Below, one piece after another: positions 17,037 through 25,495 of a DNA stretch of 64,000 bases. Origin of the DNA: Roseivirga sp. BDSF3-8 (GTDB lineage Bacteria; Bacteroidota; Bacteroidia; Cytophagales; Cyclobacteriaceae); assembly GCF_041449215.1 (NCBI RefSeq), contig NZ_JBGNFV010000001.1, positions 5,287,001-5,351,000 of the forward strand, read 5' to 3'. The notes under the pieces were generated by a model. It was not told the origin of the DNA, did no database searches, and saw only the letters and a program-made list of their open reading frames with translations. The stretch's first letter is position 1, and every line of letters begins with the position of its first letter. Position numbers and translations under genes: made by a program.

Positions 17037-17219
17037 ATGAGTAAAGAAAAATTACAACTCAAAAATCTCACTATATCTAGTTTTATAACCCAAAGTGAAT
17101 CCAGCACTCAAAAAGGAGGTGTTTCACTAACTTCATGTGATGTCATAAATGAAAGCAGATGCTGCTTGTATGTCACAATAAAAACTGATAAGTGTAATTC
17201 AAAATGTGCTTGCCTTTGA
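17037..17219 (+). CDS. Lanthipeptide-like precursor peptide (pinensin-like leader)
   Basis: A 60-residue peptide. I start at the ATG at 17037 (MSKEKLQLKNLTISSF), because the leader pattern begins there; the frame itself extends 14 codons further upstream. The leader KLxLKxLxIxxF ends at a double glycine (residues 27-28), as in Bacteroidota class I lanthipeptides such as the pinensins. The proposed core (29-60) has six Cys (34, 42, 43, 53, 57, 59) and many Ser/Thr. A strong terminator follows at 17236. No LanB, LanC or transporter gene is in the window, so it is an orphan precursor here. The family call rests on leader pattern alone. Confidence 0.6.
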   Translation: MSKEKLQLKNLTISSFITQSESSTQKGGVSLTSCDVINESRCCLYVTIKTDKCNSKCACL

Positions 17220-17235
17220 TTAGCTAAGTTAGCCA

Positions 17236-17265
17236 AGTTGGTGTGAGGAAATTCTCGCACCAACT
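17236..17265 (+). terminator. Hairpin terminator after the peptide gene
   Basis: AGTTGGTGTGAG pairs with CTCGCACCAACT across a GAAATT loop, a 12-bp stem with one G-T pair, 16 bases after the peptide stop. There is no long T-run, so it may stabilise the transcript end. Confidence 0.6.
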
Positions 17266-17621
17266 ATTAATGATAAATACGAATTGTACTTCGCGAATGC
17301 AGTAACTCAGGTACGATCTCTGAAATCAGGCAGTAAAAAATTCCTTCCCCGGGGGGAAGGTGGCTGCGGAGCAAATGCATCATTAAAATACATGCCCCTG
17401 AAAATTAACTCTCAAGAGTCTCAGCCAAATCTTTCTTCGCAGACGGAAGGGGTTCTCCCTGTCTACTTGCAGTATGCTGTCTTAAAAGCGCCCTTTTAGC
17501 AAAATATAGATTAAATGTCATCATACTGCATCGTTACTATCCTGCCAAACGACGTATACCTTTTTGCCAAGCACGCCCCTCTCCCGGCTGGCTTAGATTA
17601 TTGTAGCCGAATACCTGCCCT

Positions 17622-17735
17622 GATACATCCCCCGGACGGGACTATCGCTTTCCAAATACACACCCTACGCCTGCCCCCTTCGAAGTCAGCATTTTCACTA
17701 TCGCCCGGTCTCTTGTGGTCCGGAAGGGGGACTTA
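17622..17735 (+). repeat. Dispersed repeat GATACATCCCCCGGAC type, copy B
   Basis: Very close to copy A (GATACATCCCCCGGACGGG, CTACGCCTGCCCCCTTCG, CTATCGCCCGGTCTCTTGTG, CCGGAAGGGGGACTTA). CCCCCTTCG and CGGAAGGGGG are complementary and would form a hairpin. The stretch 17266-18017 has no credible gene. Confidence 0.75.
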
Positions 17736-17869
17736 ATTTCTGCATGGGAATGTTGCTAGATGTTGGGAATTATAAAAAGAAACTCGGCCTTGCAGGTTGG
17801 GGCGTTAAAAAATCCCCTCTAACTACCGCGAGGCTATGTCTCGGATGAAATCTTGTGGTTGAAATTAAT

Positions 17870-17982
17870 GCGAAGTTGTACTTCGCAAATGCAGTGAAGC
17901 CGATATAAACTGCAAAACCTGCAGCATGCAAGGCCAAGTTCAACTTGGCGGAAATGGCTACCACGAAGTGCAACTTCGCGGT
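17870..17982. repeat. Cluster of AAGTT-loop hairpins
   Basis: Three perfect or near-perfect hairpins: GCGAAGTTGTACTTCGC (17870-17886), GCCAAGTTCAACTTGGC (17933-17949) and ACCACGAAGTGCAACTTCGCGGT (17960-17982, one mismatch). Related hairpins GTGAAGTTGTACTTCAC are at 32525 and 32900. Stem bases change in pairs between copies. Confidence 0.65.
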
Positions 17983-18017
17983 AGTGAAAAATCTAAAACT
18001 CTAACCGGTATTATATT

Positions 18018-19034
18018 TCACTCCACCCTCTCCACTCCTTCCACCGTCTGGACGATCTCCTGCATGGTGCCGTCTTCGTTGAAGTGGAGGCGGTCGATGG
18101 AGACGGAGCGGCGGAACTCGCCGCCGTTGGGGAGGCTGCCGGTGTGGTAGATGAAGTACCAGGCGCCTTTATATTCTACTACTGCCTGGTGGTTGGTGGG
18201 TGAGTTGGGCACTGTGTCATTCAGGCGGCCCTGGTAGGTCCAGGGGCCTTCGGGGCTGTCGGCCATGGCGTAGTCGATCACTTCGGGGAACTGGGCGGAG
18301 TAGGTCAGGTAGTATTTACCCTGGCGTTCGAACAGCCAGGGGCCTTCGGTGAAAGCAGGCAAGTCTAGGGTGTGGATGGGGCCATCCAGTTCGGTCATAT
18401 TATCTTTCAGTTTGGCGTATTTGAGCACCGTATTGCCCCAGTACAGGTAGGCACTACCGTCCTGGTCTATGAATACGGCCGGGTCGATATCGTCCCAGGC
18501 GATGTCGGTGTGGGTGGTCATGTCATTCGTGATCAGCGCTTCGCCTACCGCATCAGTATAAGGTCCGAGGGGGTGATCTGCCACAGCTACGCCAATGGCC
18601 TTGCCGGGAATGTCTTTATGTTCTGCGGTTATGTACCAGTAAAATTTGCCGCCTTTCTCCACTACATGAGCGGCCCAGGCCTGCCCACTAGCCCACCCGA
18701 AGTCTGCCACCTGCAGTCGCGCGCCGTGGTTGGTGTAGTTCATCATATCGGTGGTGGAAAACACATACCAGTCGTTCATTACAAAGCCCTCTCCCCCGGC
18801 CTCCTGCTCATCATGCCCGGTGAAGATGTACAGGGTGTCGTTATGCACCAGTGCGGCCGGATCGGCCGTGTACATGTCCCGGAATACCGGGTTTCCTGCA
18901 TGGGTCTGTTCCGGTGTCTGGGGCTGCGGTGATGCCGGTTCCTCCTCTGCTGAAGTACCGGAATTACAAGCCGTGAAGCCAATTAAGCTTATCAGTAAAC
19001 AGGATTGTATGAGGTACTTACATATCATGTCCAT
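18018..19034 (-). CDS. GH43 family arabinosidase/xylosidase, lipoprotein
   Basis: A 338-residue five-bladed beta-propeller glycosidase. I start at the ATG at 19034 because MDMICKYLIQSCLLISLIGF ending in a Cys (FTACNSG) is a lipoprotein signal; the frame runs on upstream through the terminator hairpin. The GH43 catalytic triad is visible: Asp in MYTADPAALVHND (base), Asp in DIDPAVFIDQDG (pKa modulator) and Glu in FTEGPWLFERQG (acid). It is likely an exo-acting alpha-L-arabinofuranosidase or beta-xylosidase; context favours arabinose substrates. It is the most distal gene of the arabinan locus, with its own leader hairpin. Confidence 0.85.
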   Translation of the reverse strand: MDMICKYLIQSCLLISLIGFTACNSGTSAEEEPASPQPQTPEQTHAGNPVFRDMYTADPAALVHNDTLYIFTGHDEQEAGGEGFVMNDWYVFSTTDMMNYTNHGARLQVADFGWASGQAWAAHVVEKGGKFYWYITAEHKDIPGKAIGVAVADHPLGPYTDAVGEALITNDMTTHTDIAWDDIDPAVFIDQDGSAYLYWGNTVLKYAKLKDNMTELDGPIHTLDLPAFTEGPWLFERQGKYYLTYSAQFPEVIDYAMADSPEGPWTYQGRLNDTVPNSPTNHQAVVEYKGAWYFIYHTGSLPNGGEFRRSVSIDRLHFNEDGTMQEIVQTVEGVERVE

Positions 19035-19055
19035 ATCTTCTTCATTTAAAAAATA

Positions 19056-19083
19056 AAAGGTGGGCCGCACCCGGCCCACCTTT
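19056..19083 (-). terminator. Strong hairpin with T-run in the GH43 leader
   Basis: AAAGGTGGGCCG pairs with CGGCCCACCTTT (12-bp stem, four-base loop). In the minus direction it is followed by TTTTATTTTTT and, 22 bases after the stem, the GH43 ATG. No gene ends just upstream, so it may act as an attenuator. Confidence 0.65.
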
Positions 19084-19242
19084 TTCGGGTTACACAAAAG
19101 CATATTTTTGTAGAGAGTAGATCGTGTGATAATTATCACTGGACTGCCTTGCCTCTGACTTTTCATACTTTTTGCTTGATCAAAAAGTAACAAAAAATCA
19201 AGGCTGGGTCCCCTTCGCCTAAAATGTCTTCCATTCATCTAA

Positions 19243-19300
19243 AAAGAAAAAACTCGGTCTTCGTACCTCAGACCTCAAACAGTTTTCTTTTTTAACGCTT
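19243..19300 (-). repeat. Dispersed repeat AAGAAAACTGTTTGAG type, copy 2
   Basis: The reverse complement reads GCGTTAAAAAAGAAAACTGTTTGAGG, split here by a short variable middle, and CCGAGTTTTTTCTTTTTAG, matching 10546-10650. The remaining bases 19084-19535 hold ATCAAAAAGTAACAAAAAATC (self-complementary ends) and no credible gene. Confidence 0.5.
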
Positions 19301-19535
19301 CATTTCAAACATTTCTTAACGGCTCTGGGAACAAGGCCGAATTATGATACGCTCACAGGTTACCAGCCATTTTAGGCCAGGTACTTTCTCGACTTAAGTA
19401 GGCGTTTATAGACTGAAAGCCTTATACTACTAAGTAGTTAATAAATCTACTTTTCGGCCAAAAGATGGAGACCTCTTGCAGAGCGCCCACCAGGTAACGC
19501 CCTATCGCTTGTCCCGGGATAAGTGATTAAATAAC

Positions 19536-21158
19536 TTACCTCCTCTGCATCTTCTCCGTAAAGGTCCCTCCCTGGTTTTCGCACTTCAGCAGGTAGAGGC
19601 CAACGGGGAGCTCTTTTACTGATACGGTGGCAGAACGACCGGTAAAGTTGCCGCTTAGCATGACTTTACCCGCTGTATCGTACAACGTATAGTCCGTGCT
19701 GCCTTCCATCTCACCGCCCAGGTCAATGTTCAGTTGCTCGCTGGTGGGGTTAGGGAATACGCGGGCGGTCGCCTCTGCCAGTTCCGGCTGGCCTTCTGCG
19801 AGGCGGCTGCCACTTACCGCTTCAAAGCGGAATTGCTGGTTGGTACCGCCGGTACCGGGCCACTGCACAGCATTCGCCCCGTCATCAGATGAGAAGCTCA
19901 GGATGTCCACGTACTTGCCACTGGCACGTGAGCGGATGCCGTAGTAACCGCCTCCCCTGTCTACCAGGTCCCATTTCTGGCAATCGTTATTCAGCCAGCT
20001 CCATATCTGTACGTTAGCAAGGTCATCGCTGCTACAGTTCGTCACATCCAGCGCATGGCCGGGTGCCGTGAGTGGCGAAAGGCGCCAGCCGCTTCCGGTG
20101 TTCGTTACCGTCCATTTCTGGCAGTTGTTGTTCAGCCAGCTCCATTGGTTTACGTTCGTTCCATCTGCGTTGCCGCATCCCGCTACGTCCAGTACCTTAT
20201 TGCTATGCCGCGCCACAATGCGGTACGTACCTCCCGAGACAATACCACCTCCGCTGGAGGGAGGGCTGCCAAGGTAGGGCCAGCCACCACTAAAGCCGAA
20301 ATCTGATCTGACCCGGAGTTTGGCATTGCCATTATCATTCGCATCGTAAAAGTGATAGGTTAGCCGGCTGAAACTGTAGCCAAAGTGCCCGGGGCCTACC
20401 TCGTTACCGCTTCGGTTGGGCAGGAATACGCGCTCGCCGGTGTAGGGGCCGCGAATGTTGGTGGAGCGTGCCACTACCATGTAGTACGAGCTGTTTACCC
20501 CATTGCAGCAAAGTCCTCTCTGGTAAAACAAGTAGTAGTAGCTGCCGTTTTTGATCAGTCCGGGGCCTTCTACGTTGCCGTCTACCAGGTGCGTAGAGCC
20601 GCCGATTGGTTTACCCGTGCTGGTGCTGAGCTCGATAATGTCGATACCGCTTTGCCAGTTACCCCAGCTCATGTATAGGCGGCCATTGTCTAGCAGCAGG
20701 GCGGGGTCTATGGCATTATTGCCGGCCACTACCATGCCCCGGTCCGTCCAGGGACCAGCAAGGTTGGTAGCTGTAGCCACTCCTATAGCCGCCGGGGCAC
20801 CATTGCCCGCGCAGGAGTAGTAGAGAAAGTACGTGCTTCCGATCTTGATCACATCAGGTGCCCAGAAGAAGCCCCGGAAGCCATCTACATAATTATTGAT
20901 CCAGGACGGCCACTGGCCTATCGGAAAAGGCGTAGGCTCCGGGCGCCAGTTGGTAAAGTCACGGTTACTGGACGACATGGCCCATACCCCGTCACCTGTA
21001 GTAAATATCCAGTAGCGGCCATCTACATTCTGCACCATGGTAGAAGGGTCGTGACTGGGTGGGTACTGGGCTTGTGCCACAGAAAGGGTCAGCAGCATGA
21101 GCAATACACTCAGTGCAGCCCTGCTTAAAAGATGATAAAAAGTACAGTCTGGTCTCAT
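19536..21158 (-). CDS. Secreted GH43 endo-arabinanase with ricin-type lectin and T9SS domain
   Basis: A 540-residue modular enzyme: signal peptide (1-30), GH43 propeller (about 33-300), ricin B-type lectin domain (about 310-455) with QKW repeats at NNNCQKWTV and NNDCQKWDL, and a type IX secretion C-terminal domain (about 468-540; ARVFPNPTSEQLNIDL to the end). Catalytic residues are Asp in SHDPSTMV, Asp in AIDPALLLDN and Glu in GNVEGPGLIK. It most resembles alpha-1,5-L-endo-arabinanases. The architecture predicts export through the outer membrane and attachment to the surface or to polysaccharide. A 200-base gap with two dyads separates it from the main operon. Confidence 0.88.
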   Translation of the reverse strand: MRPDCTFYHLLSRAALSVLLMLLTLSVAQAQYPPSHDPSTMVQNVDGRYWIFTTGDGVWAMSSSNRDFTNWRPEPTPFPIGQWPSWINNYVDGFRGFFWAPDVIKIGSTYFLYYSCAGNGAPAAIGVATATNLAGPWTDRGMVVAGNNAIDPALLLDNGRLYMSWGNWQSGIDIIELSTSTGKPIGGSTHLVDGNVEGPGLIKNGSYYYLFYQRGLCCNGVNSSYYMVVARSTNIRGPYTGERVFLPNRSGNEVGPGHFGYSFSRLTYHFYDANDNGNAKLRVRSDFGFSGGWPYLGSPPSSGGGIVSGGTYRIVARHSNKVLDVAGCGNADGTNVNQWSWLNNNCQKWTVTNTGSGWRLSPLTAPGHALDVTNCSSDDLANVQIWSWLNNDCQKWDLVDRGGGYYGIRSRASGKYVDILSFSSDDGANAVQWPGTGGTNQQFRFEAVSGSRLAEGQPELAEATARVFPNPTSEQLNIDLGGEMEGSTDYTLYDTAGKVMLSGNFTGRSATVSVKELPVGLYLLKCENQGGTFTEKMQRR

Positions 21159-21172
21159 AGGGTTTACGTTGT

Positions 21173-21247
21173 ATACCGTTAGGGTATGGACATAGCTGTG
21201 CCTGTAAGCCTTAGCATGCAGGCCATGAATATCATATACCGTGGTAT
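21173..21247. promoter_or_regulatory. Pair of ATACC...GGTAT dyads upstream of the GH43-lectin gene
   Basis: ATACC-GTTAG-GGTAT at 21173-21187 and ATACC-GT-GGTAT at 21236-21247, 60 bases apart, between the GH43-lectin ATG (21158) and the previous gene. They are candidate regulator sites; no regulator can be assigned. Confidence 0.4.
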
Positions 21248-21358
21248 GGTTAAAATAATATTATACGTGCGGCTCTCTTATAAATGTTTAAATAAGCCTT
21301 TATATTAAAAAAATGCTCTTTTTATGTCTGTTTCATATAATGATATATACCTATACCA

Positions 21359-22348
21359 TTATTTCAGAATATTATCATCTATTACCGGCCAGCCTTCATC
21401 GTCCCATTTCATTTCGCCTATTATAAGTTTCGGGCTGCCATTATCATTCATATCGTAGCCGTGGAAAACGAGGTAGTCTGTGTCATCAAACGTATAAGCA
21501 CTGTTATGGCCTACCCCGGCCCACCTGTCGTCTCCTTCCACTACCAGCGTACCACCCCCGTCGGCCATGCTTTTCCCTTCCTTGTCCAGATAGGGCCCGG
21601 TCACATCGTCTGATCGGCCCACTACCACCTTGTAGGTGCTGTTCTTGCCCCGGCAGCAGTAGTCCCACGACACAAAGAGGTAGTACATGGAGTCTTTTTT
21701 AAAGATAAAAGGTGCCTCCAGGGCCGCATCGCCCGGCTCCTTGTCATCCAGGAAGTCGCTGCGCTTACGTCGTGCAATGGTGTGCCACTCTTGAGGCTCA
21801 GCCAGGGCCGTACGCTTAGGAATAAGCTTCACCAGCTTTAGTCCCTCCCAAAAGGACCCGAACGACATCCATGGGTAGCCATTTTCATCCACTATAATGT
21901 TCGGGTCAATGGCATTCCACAAGTCACGGTTAGGTACAGACTGAAGGATCATGCCCTGGTCTTCCCACTTGTAGGCGGGATCTTCCGGGTCCAGGGTTGT
22001 ATTGGTTACCAGCCCTATAGCGGAGGTGTTTTTGGCAAATGAGCTTACCGAGTAGTAGAGATAGTATTTACCATCATAATACGATATATCAGGCGCCCAG
22101 AAGTGGCCGCGGAAGTCGCTGACAGCTTCAGTCGTCCATGCCGGGGCCTCATCGAATACCGGCTTTTCTTCCTTCCATTCTTTCATATCCGTTGATGAAA
22201 ACATGGAAATGCCGCGCCCGGTACAGAAGAGGTAATAGGTACCATCCTCTTTGATCATAACCGGATCATGCACACGCAGGTCAAGCGACTGAGCGCGAAC
22301 AGTAATTGCCACCAGGCAAAGTATCGATAGTAAAATTAGTCGTTTCAT
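21359..22348 (-). CDS. GH43 arabinanase, secreted
   Basis: A 329-residue single-domain GH43 enzyme with signal peptide MKRLILLSILCLVAITVRAQ. Triad positions are recognisable: Asp in RVHDPVMIKEDG (base), Asp in NAIDPNIIVDENG and Glu in AALEAPFIFKKD (acid). The stretch GHFWAPDISYYDGKYYLYYS is typical of endo-arabinanase-like members. Its ATG overlaps the upstream GH43 stop by four bases, so it is part of the susC operon. It probably cleaves alpha-1,5-linked arabinan or arabino-oligosaccharides in the periplasm. Confidence 0.88.
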   Translation of the reverse strand: MKRLILLSILCLVAITVRAQSLDLRVHDPVMIKEDGTYYLFCTGRGISMFSSTDMKEWKEEKPVFDEAPAWTTEAVSDFRGHFWAPDISYYDGKYYLYYSVSSFAKNTSAIGLVTNTTLDPEDPAYKWEDQGMILQSVPNRDLWNAIDPNIIVDENGYPWMSFGSFWEGLKLVKLIPKRTALAEPQEWHTIARRKRSDFLDDKEPGDAALEAPFIFKKDSMYYLFVSWDYCCRGKNSTYKVVVGRSDDVTGPYLDKEGKSMADGGGTLVVEGDDRWAGVGHNSAYTFDDTDYLVFHGYDMNDNGSPKLIIGEMKWDDEGWPVIDDNILK

Positions 22349-23910
22349 TCACCTACTTTTTTACCCCAGATCGTCGTTCCTTCTTCATTTAGTCCGGTAA
22401 AGAGAATGGTGGAAGCTACTTCGTTTTCCCAGTCACGGCCCCGCTCTACATACACCTTATCCGTGAAGGCACCGCCCCCCCAGCTTAGGGTGAGCCATGG
22501 GGCTTCGTATGACCAGGTATTGGCATTATCGCCATTGATGGTGCCGCCTGCATCCAGGGTGATGGTGACTGACTGCTGGAAGTCAGGGTTTGTCTGTGTC
22601 TCAGCAAATCCGGGCACTACGTTGTAGCCAAAAACAATCTGCTCCCAGGTACCCGGCAGTTCGCTTTCTTCCACGGCTGTTTCTTCCTCATTGGCATAGC
22701 GCTGCGGCGACACGATGGGCCACCCGTCTTCTGTCCAGAACACCTGCCTCACATGAAGCACCATAAAAAACCTGTCTATACCAGGCCTGCCCTGGTGGGC
22801 CATAAAGTACTGCCCGTCCTTTTCGAATACGGCGGGGTGCGATACGCCCTGCCAGCCGCTATGATTCTGGAAGCGATAGGGTGCCAGGATCATGGGCTGG
22901 TTATCGCTGAATTCGTTCAGGTTGTCCCCGTTAAAGTCGTAGAAAGGGCCGGTAGGGCTTTCCGAGCGGCCCACACGCACATTATACTTGGTTTCCAGCC
23001 AGTCGTAAGCAATGAACAGGTAGTACATGCCCTCTTCTTCATTGTAGATGATCTCCGGCCCCTCGATGTTGCCATTGATGGTATTGCCGCTGAAGCCGCG
23101 GTGGGCTACGCGCTGCCCGATGTCGCCTTCGGTGGCGGCCAGGCCGGTGGCAGGATCCAGCTCCATCATGTAGATGCCGTCCCACGAGGAGCCGTAATAC
23201 ATGTACTGGTTGCCACTCTGGTCTATAATAATGCTGGGGTCAATGGCATTGGTATGAGTCGAATTATCTCCCTGGGAGGTCACCACCAGGCCGCGTTCCA
23301 CAAAGGGCCCCATGGGGCTATCGGAAACGGCCAGCCCTATGGCACTGAGCCGCCCCACATTAGAGGCCAGGGAGTAGTACACACGGTACTCACTGCCTAC
23401 CTGTATGGCATAAGGGGCCCACAGGCTATTATTAGGTGTACCCCCGTTCTGCCGGATGTAAGTAGCACCGGCGGTAGGAATAGCATTAAACACCCAGCCT
23501 ACGTACTCCCACTCTACCAGGTTGATACTCCTGCGGATCTGAAGTCCGGGCCTGATGGTATGCCCATAGGATACATCCGTGCTGTAAGAATAAAAAAAGT
23601 CGCCCGCATCCATCACATAATCACGCGCATCGATGACCGAGGGGTCGTGCGAATTATAGTGCATCCAGTCGTACACCTGTGCGGCGGTGGCCAGGTGGCC
23701 GTAGGTATCGGGCAGGCGGGAAAAGTCAATGGGCCCGTCACCCAACTCAGTGGTATCCGGCCTCTCGCCGCCTCCCGGCGTGGGATTAGGAGCAGGTTCG
23801 ATCTCCTCCTCTCCGCAGCCGGCAGCCAGCCAGCCAAAGCAAAGCAGCAGGCTGAATACAGTTATCCAACGTTGATAAGATTTGAGAATGGTTTTGGGTT
23901 TAACAGGCAT
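22345..23910 (-). CDS. GH43 arabinanase lipoprotein with C-terminal beta domain
   Basis: A 521-residue protein. The N-terminus carries a hydrophobic stretch ending LAAGCGEEE, a lipobox, followed by a Pro/Gly-rich linker, which suggests surface anchoring. The GH43 propeller spans about 65-400 with Asp in NSHDPSVIDARD, Asp in NAIDPSIIIDQSG and Glu in NIEGPEIIYNEE. A C-terminal lipocalin-like beta domain (about 415-521, ELPGTWEQIVFGYNVVPG) is known from endo-1,5-alpha-L-arabinanases. It lies five bases after the GH51 gene and overlaps the next GH43 gene, so it is an operon member. Probably the surface endo-acting enzyme supplying SusCD. Confidence 0.88.
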   Translation of the reverse strand: MPVKPKTILKSYQRWITVFSLLLCFGWLAAGCGEEEIEPAPNPTPGGGERPDTTELGDGPIDFSRLPDTYGHLATAAQVYDWMHYNSHDPSVIDARDYVMDAGDFFYSYSTDVSYGHTIRPGLQIRRSINLVEWEYVGWVFNAIPTAGATYIRQNGGTPNNSLWAPYAIQVGSEYRVYYSLASNVGRLSAIGLAVSDSPMGPFVERGLVVTSQGDNSTHTNAIDPSIIIDQSGNQYMYYGSSWDGIYMMELDPATGLAATEGDIGQRVAHRGFSGNTINGNIEGPEIIYNEEEGMYYLFIAYDWLETKYNVRVGRSESPTGPFYDFNGDNLNEFSDNQPMILAPYRFQNHSGWQGVSHPAVFEKDGQYFMAHQGRPGIDRFFMVLHVRQVFWTEDGWPIVSPQRYANEEETAVEESELPGTWEQIVFGYNVVPGFAETQTNPDFQQSVTITLDAGGTINGDNANTWSYEAPWLTLSWGGGAFTDKVYVERGRDWENEVASTILFTGLNEEGTTIWGKKVGE

Positions 23911-23915
23911 AGGGT

Positions 23916-25460
23916 TTATTCAACTTTTAGCACAACTACTGAAAAGGGTGGTAACTGCAGGGTCATACTCTCCCCTTTCCGTTTAAAATCCTTATAAGCT
24001 ACAGGCTGCACCTTGTCCGGATTATCAAAGGTATTATGGTCTGTGAGGTTGGCAGCTTTGAGTATGGTACCGGACACCTTTTTGTTATCCGTGCCGCGCA
24101 GGTTTACGGTCACCTCCTGTGCCTCATCAGCATCTATATTCACCAGTGAAATATGGATAGCACCCTCTTCATTCACAGAAGCAGAACCGGACACAGCCGG
24201 CAGGCTTTTGCCTTCAAATTCATACTGCGCACCGGAGGATATACTCAGCGGCAGCAGGGTCGCATCCTGGTGCACATTATACATCTTCATCACATGGTAG
24301 GTAGGCGTTAGCAGCATCTTCTCATCTTCCGTGAGAATGACCGCCTGCAGCACATTGATAGTCTGCGCCAGGTTAGCCATACGCACACGGTCAGCGTGAT
24401 TATTGAAAATGTTCAGGGTAGTACCCGCGATCATTGCATCACGCATCGTATTCTGCTGGTACAGGAAGCCGGGGTTAGTACCCTCTTCCACGTTGTACCA
24501 TCCGCCCCACTCATCCACTACCAGCGCAATGCGCTTCTCAGGGTCGTACTTGTCCATGATGGTGCTGTGGCGGGTCACAAGCTCTTCCATGCGCAAGGCC
24601 GTCTCCATGGTACTGAAATACTGGGCTTCGCTAAAGCCGGTAGCCGGGCCTTTTTCATTCCATTCCACAAAAGAATAGGAATGCAGGGCCACGCCCTCTA
24701 TCAGGTGCTTGGGAATGTCCCGCATCAGCACCTCCGTCCAGTGGTAATCGGCCACATTGGCCCCACTGGCAATCCGAAACAGGTTGCTGCTGTTAGACCA
24801 GTCCGTCATAAACGTGGCGTACTGCTTATACAGGTTAGCATAGTACTCCGGCGTCATATTGCCGCCGCAGCCCCACATCTCATTGCCTACGCCCCAGTAG
24901 GTAACCTGCCAGGGCTCTTCGCGCCCGTTTTCGCGGCGCAGGTCAGCCATAGGGCTGGTGCCGTCATGGTTCACATACTGTACCCAGTCGGCCAGCTCTT
25001 TCACCTCACCACTACCTACGTTAGCCGCCAGGTAAGGCTCAGCATCCAGCATTTCGCACATGTTCAGAAAGTCATGCGTACCGAAGCTGTTATCTTCCGT
25101 TACCCCTCCCCACCATTGGTTTACGATTGTCGGACGGTCTTCTTTAGGGCCAATACCGTCCATCCAGTGGTACGTATCGGCAAAACAACCTCCTGGCCAG
25201 CGCAGTACGGGTACCTTCAGATCCTTCAGAGCTTCCACCACATCATTACGCACCCCATTCGTATTAGGTATTTCGGTATTGTCATCACCTACGTAAAAGC
25301 CCCCGTATATGCAGCGGCCAAGGTGCTCGGCAAAGTGTCCGTAGATGTTCTTATTAATAGTTGGGCCGCCCTGGTCGGCATTGATATGTACCTGCACCTG
25401 CCTTGCGGACAAGCTACCGGCACCCAGGCATAATAATATAGCTAAAAGATAACGGGTCAT
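23916..25460 (-). CDS. GH51 alpha-L-arabinofuranosidase (compact form)
   Basis: A 514-residue enzyme with signal peptide [19 protein letters not shown]. It shows the classical GH51 (beta/alpha)8 barrel with C-terminal beta-sandwich. The acid/base is Glu194 in [13 protein letters not shown] and the nucleophile Glu317 in [28 protein letters not shown] is the substrate-pocket motif. It releases terminal alpha-L-arabinofuranose from arabino-oligosaccharides, probably in the periplasm. It is 35 bases after the larger GH51 gene and five before a GH43 gene within the susC operon. Confidence 0.92.
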   Translation of the reverse strand: MTRYLLAILLCLGAGSLSARQVQVHINADQGGPTINKNIYGHFAEHLGRCIYGGFYVGDDNTEIPNTNGVRNDVVEALKDLKVPVLRWPGGCFADTYHWMDGIGPKEDRPTIVNQWWGGVTEDNSFGTHDFLNMCEMLDAEPYLAANVGSGEVKELADWVQYVNHDGTSPMADLRRENGREEPWQVTYWGVGNEMWGCGGNMTPEYYANLYKQYATFMTDWSNSSNLFRIASGANVADYHWTEVLMRDIPKHLIEGVALHSYSFVEWNEKGPATGFSEAQYFSTMETALRMEELVTRHSTIMDKYDPEKRIALVVDEWGGWYNVEEGTNPGFLYQQNTMRDAMIAGTTLNIFNNHADRVRMANLAQTINVLQAVILTEDEKMLLTPTYHVMKMYNVHQDATLLPLSISSGAQYEFEGKSLPAVSGSASVNEEGAIHISLVNIDADEAQEVTVNLRGTDNKKVSGTILKAANLTDHNTFDNPDKVQPVAYKDFKRKGESMTLQLPPFSVVVLKVE

Positions 25461-25495
25461 CTATATGTTAATTTTTTATAATGAAAACCCGGTGA

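Noticed and set aside
22753-23997. 414-residue plus-strand frame
   Set aside because: A shadow of the GH43 lipoprotein gene.
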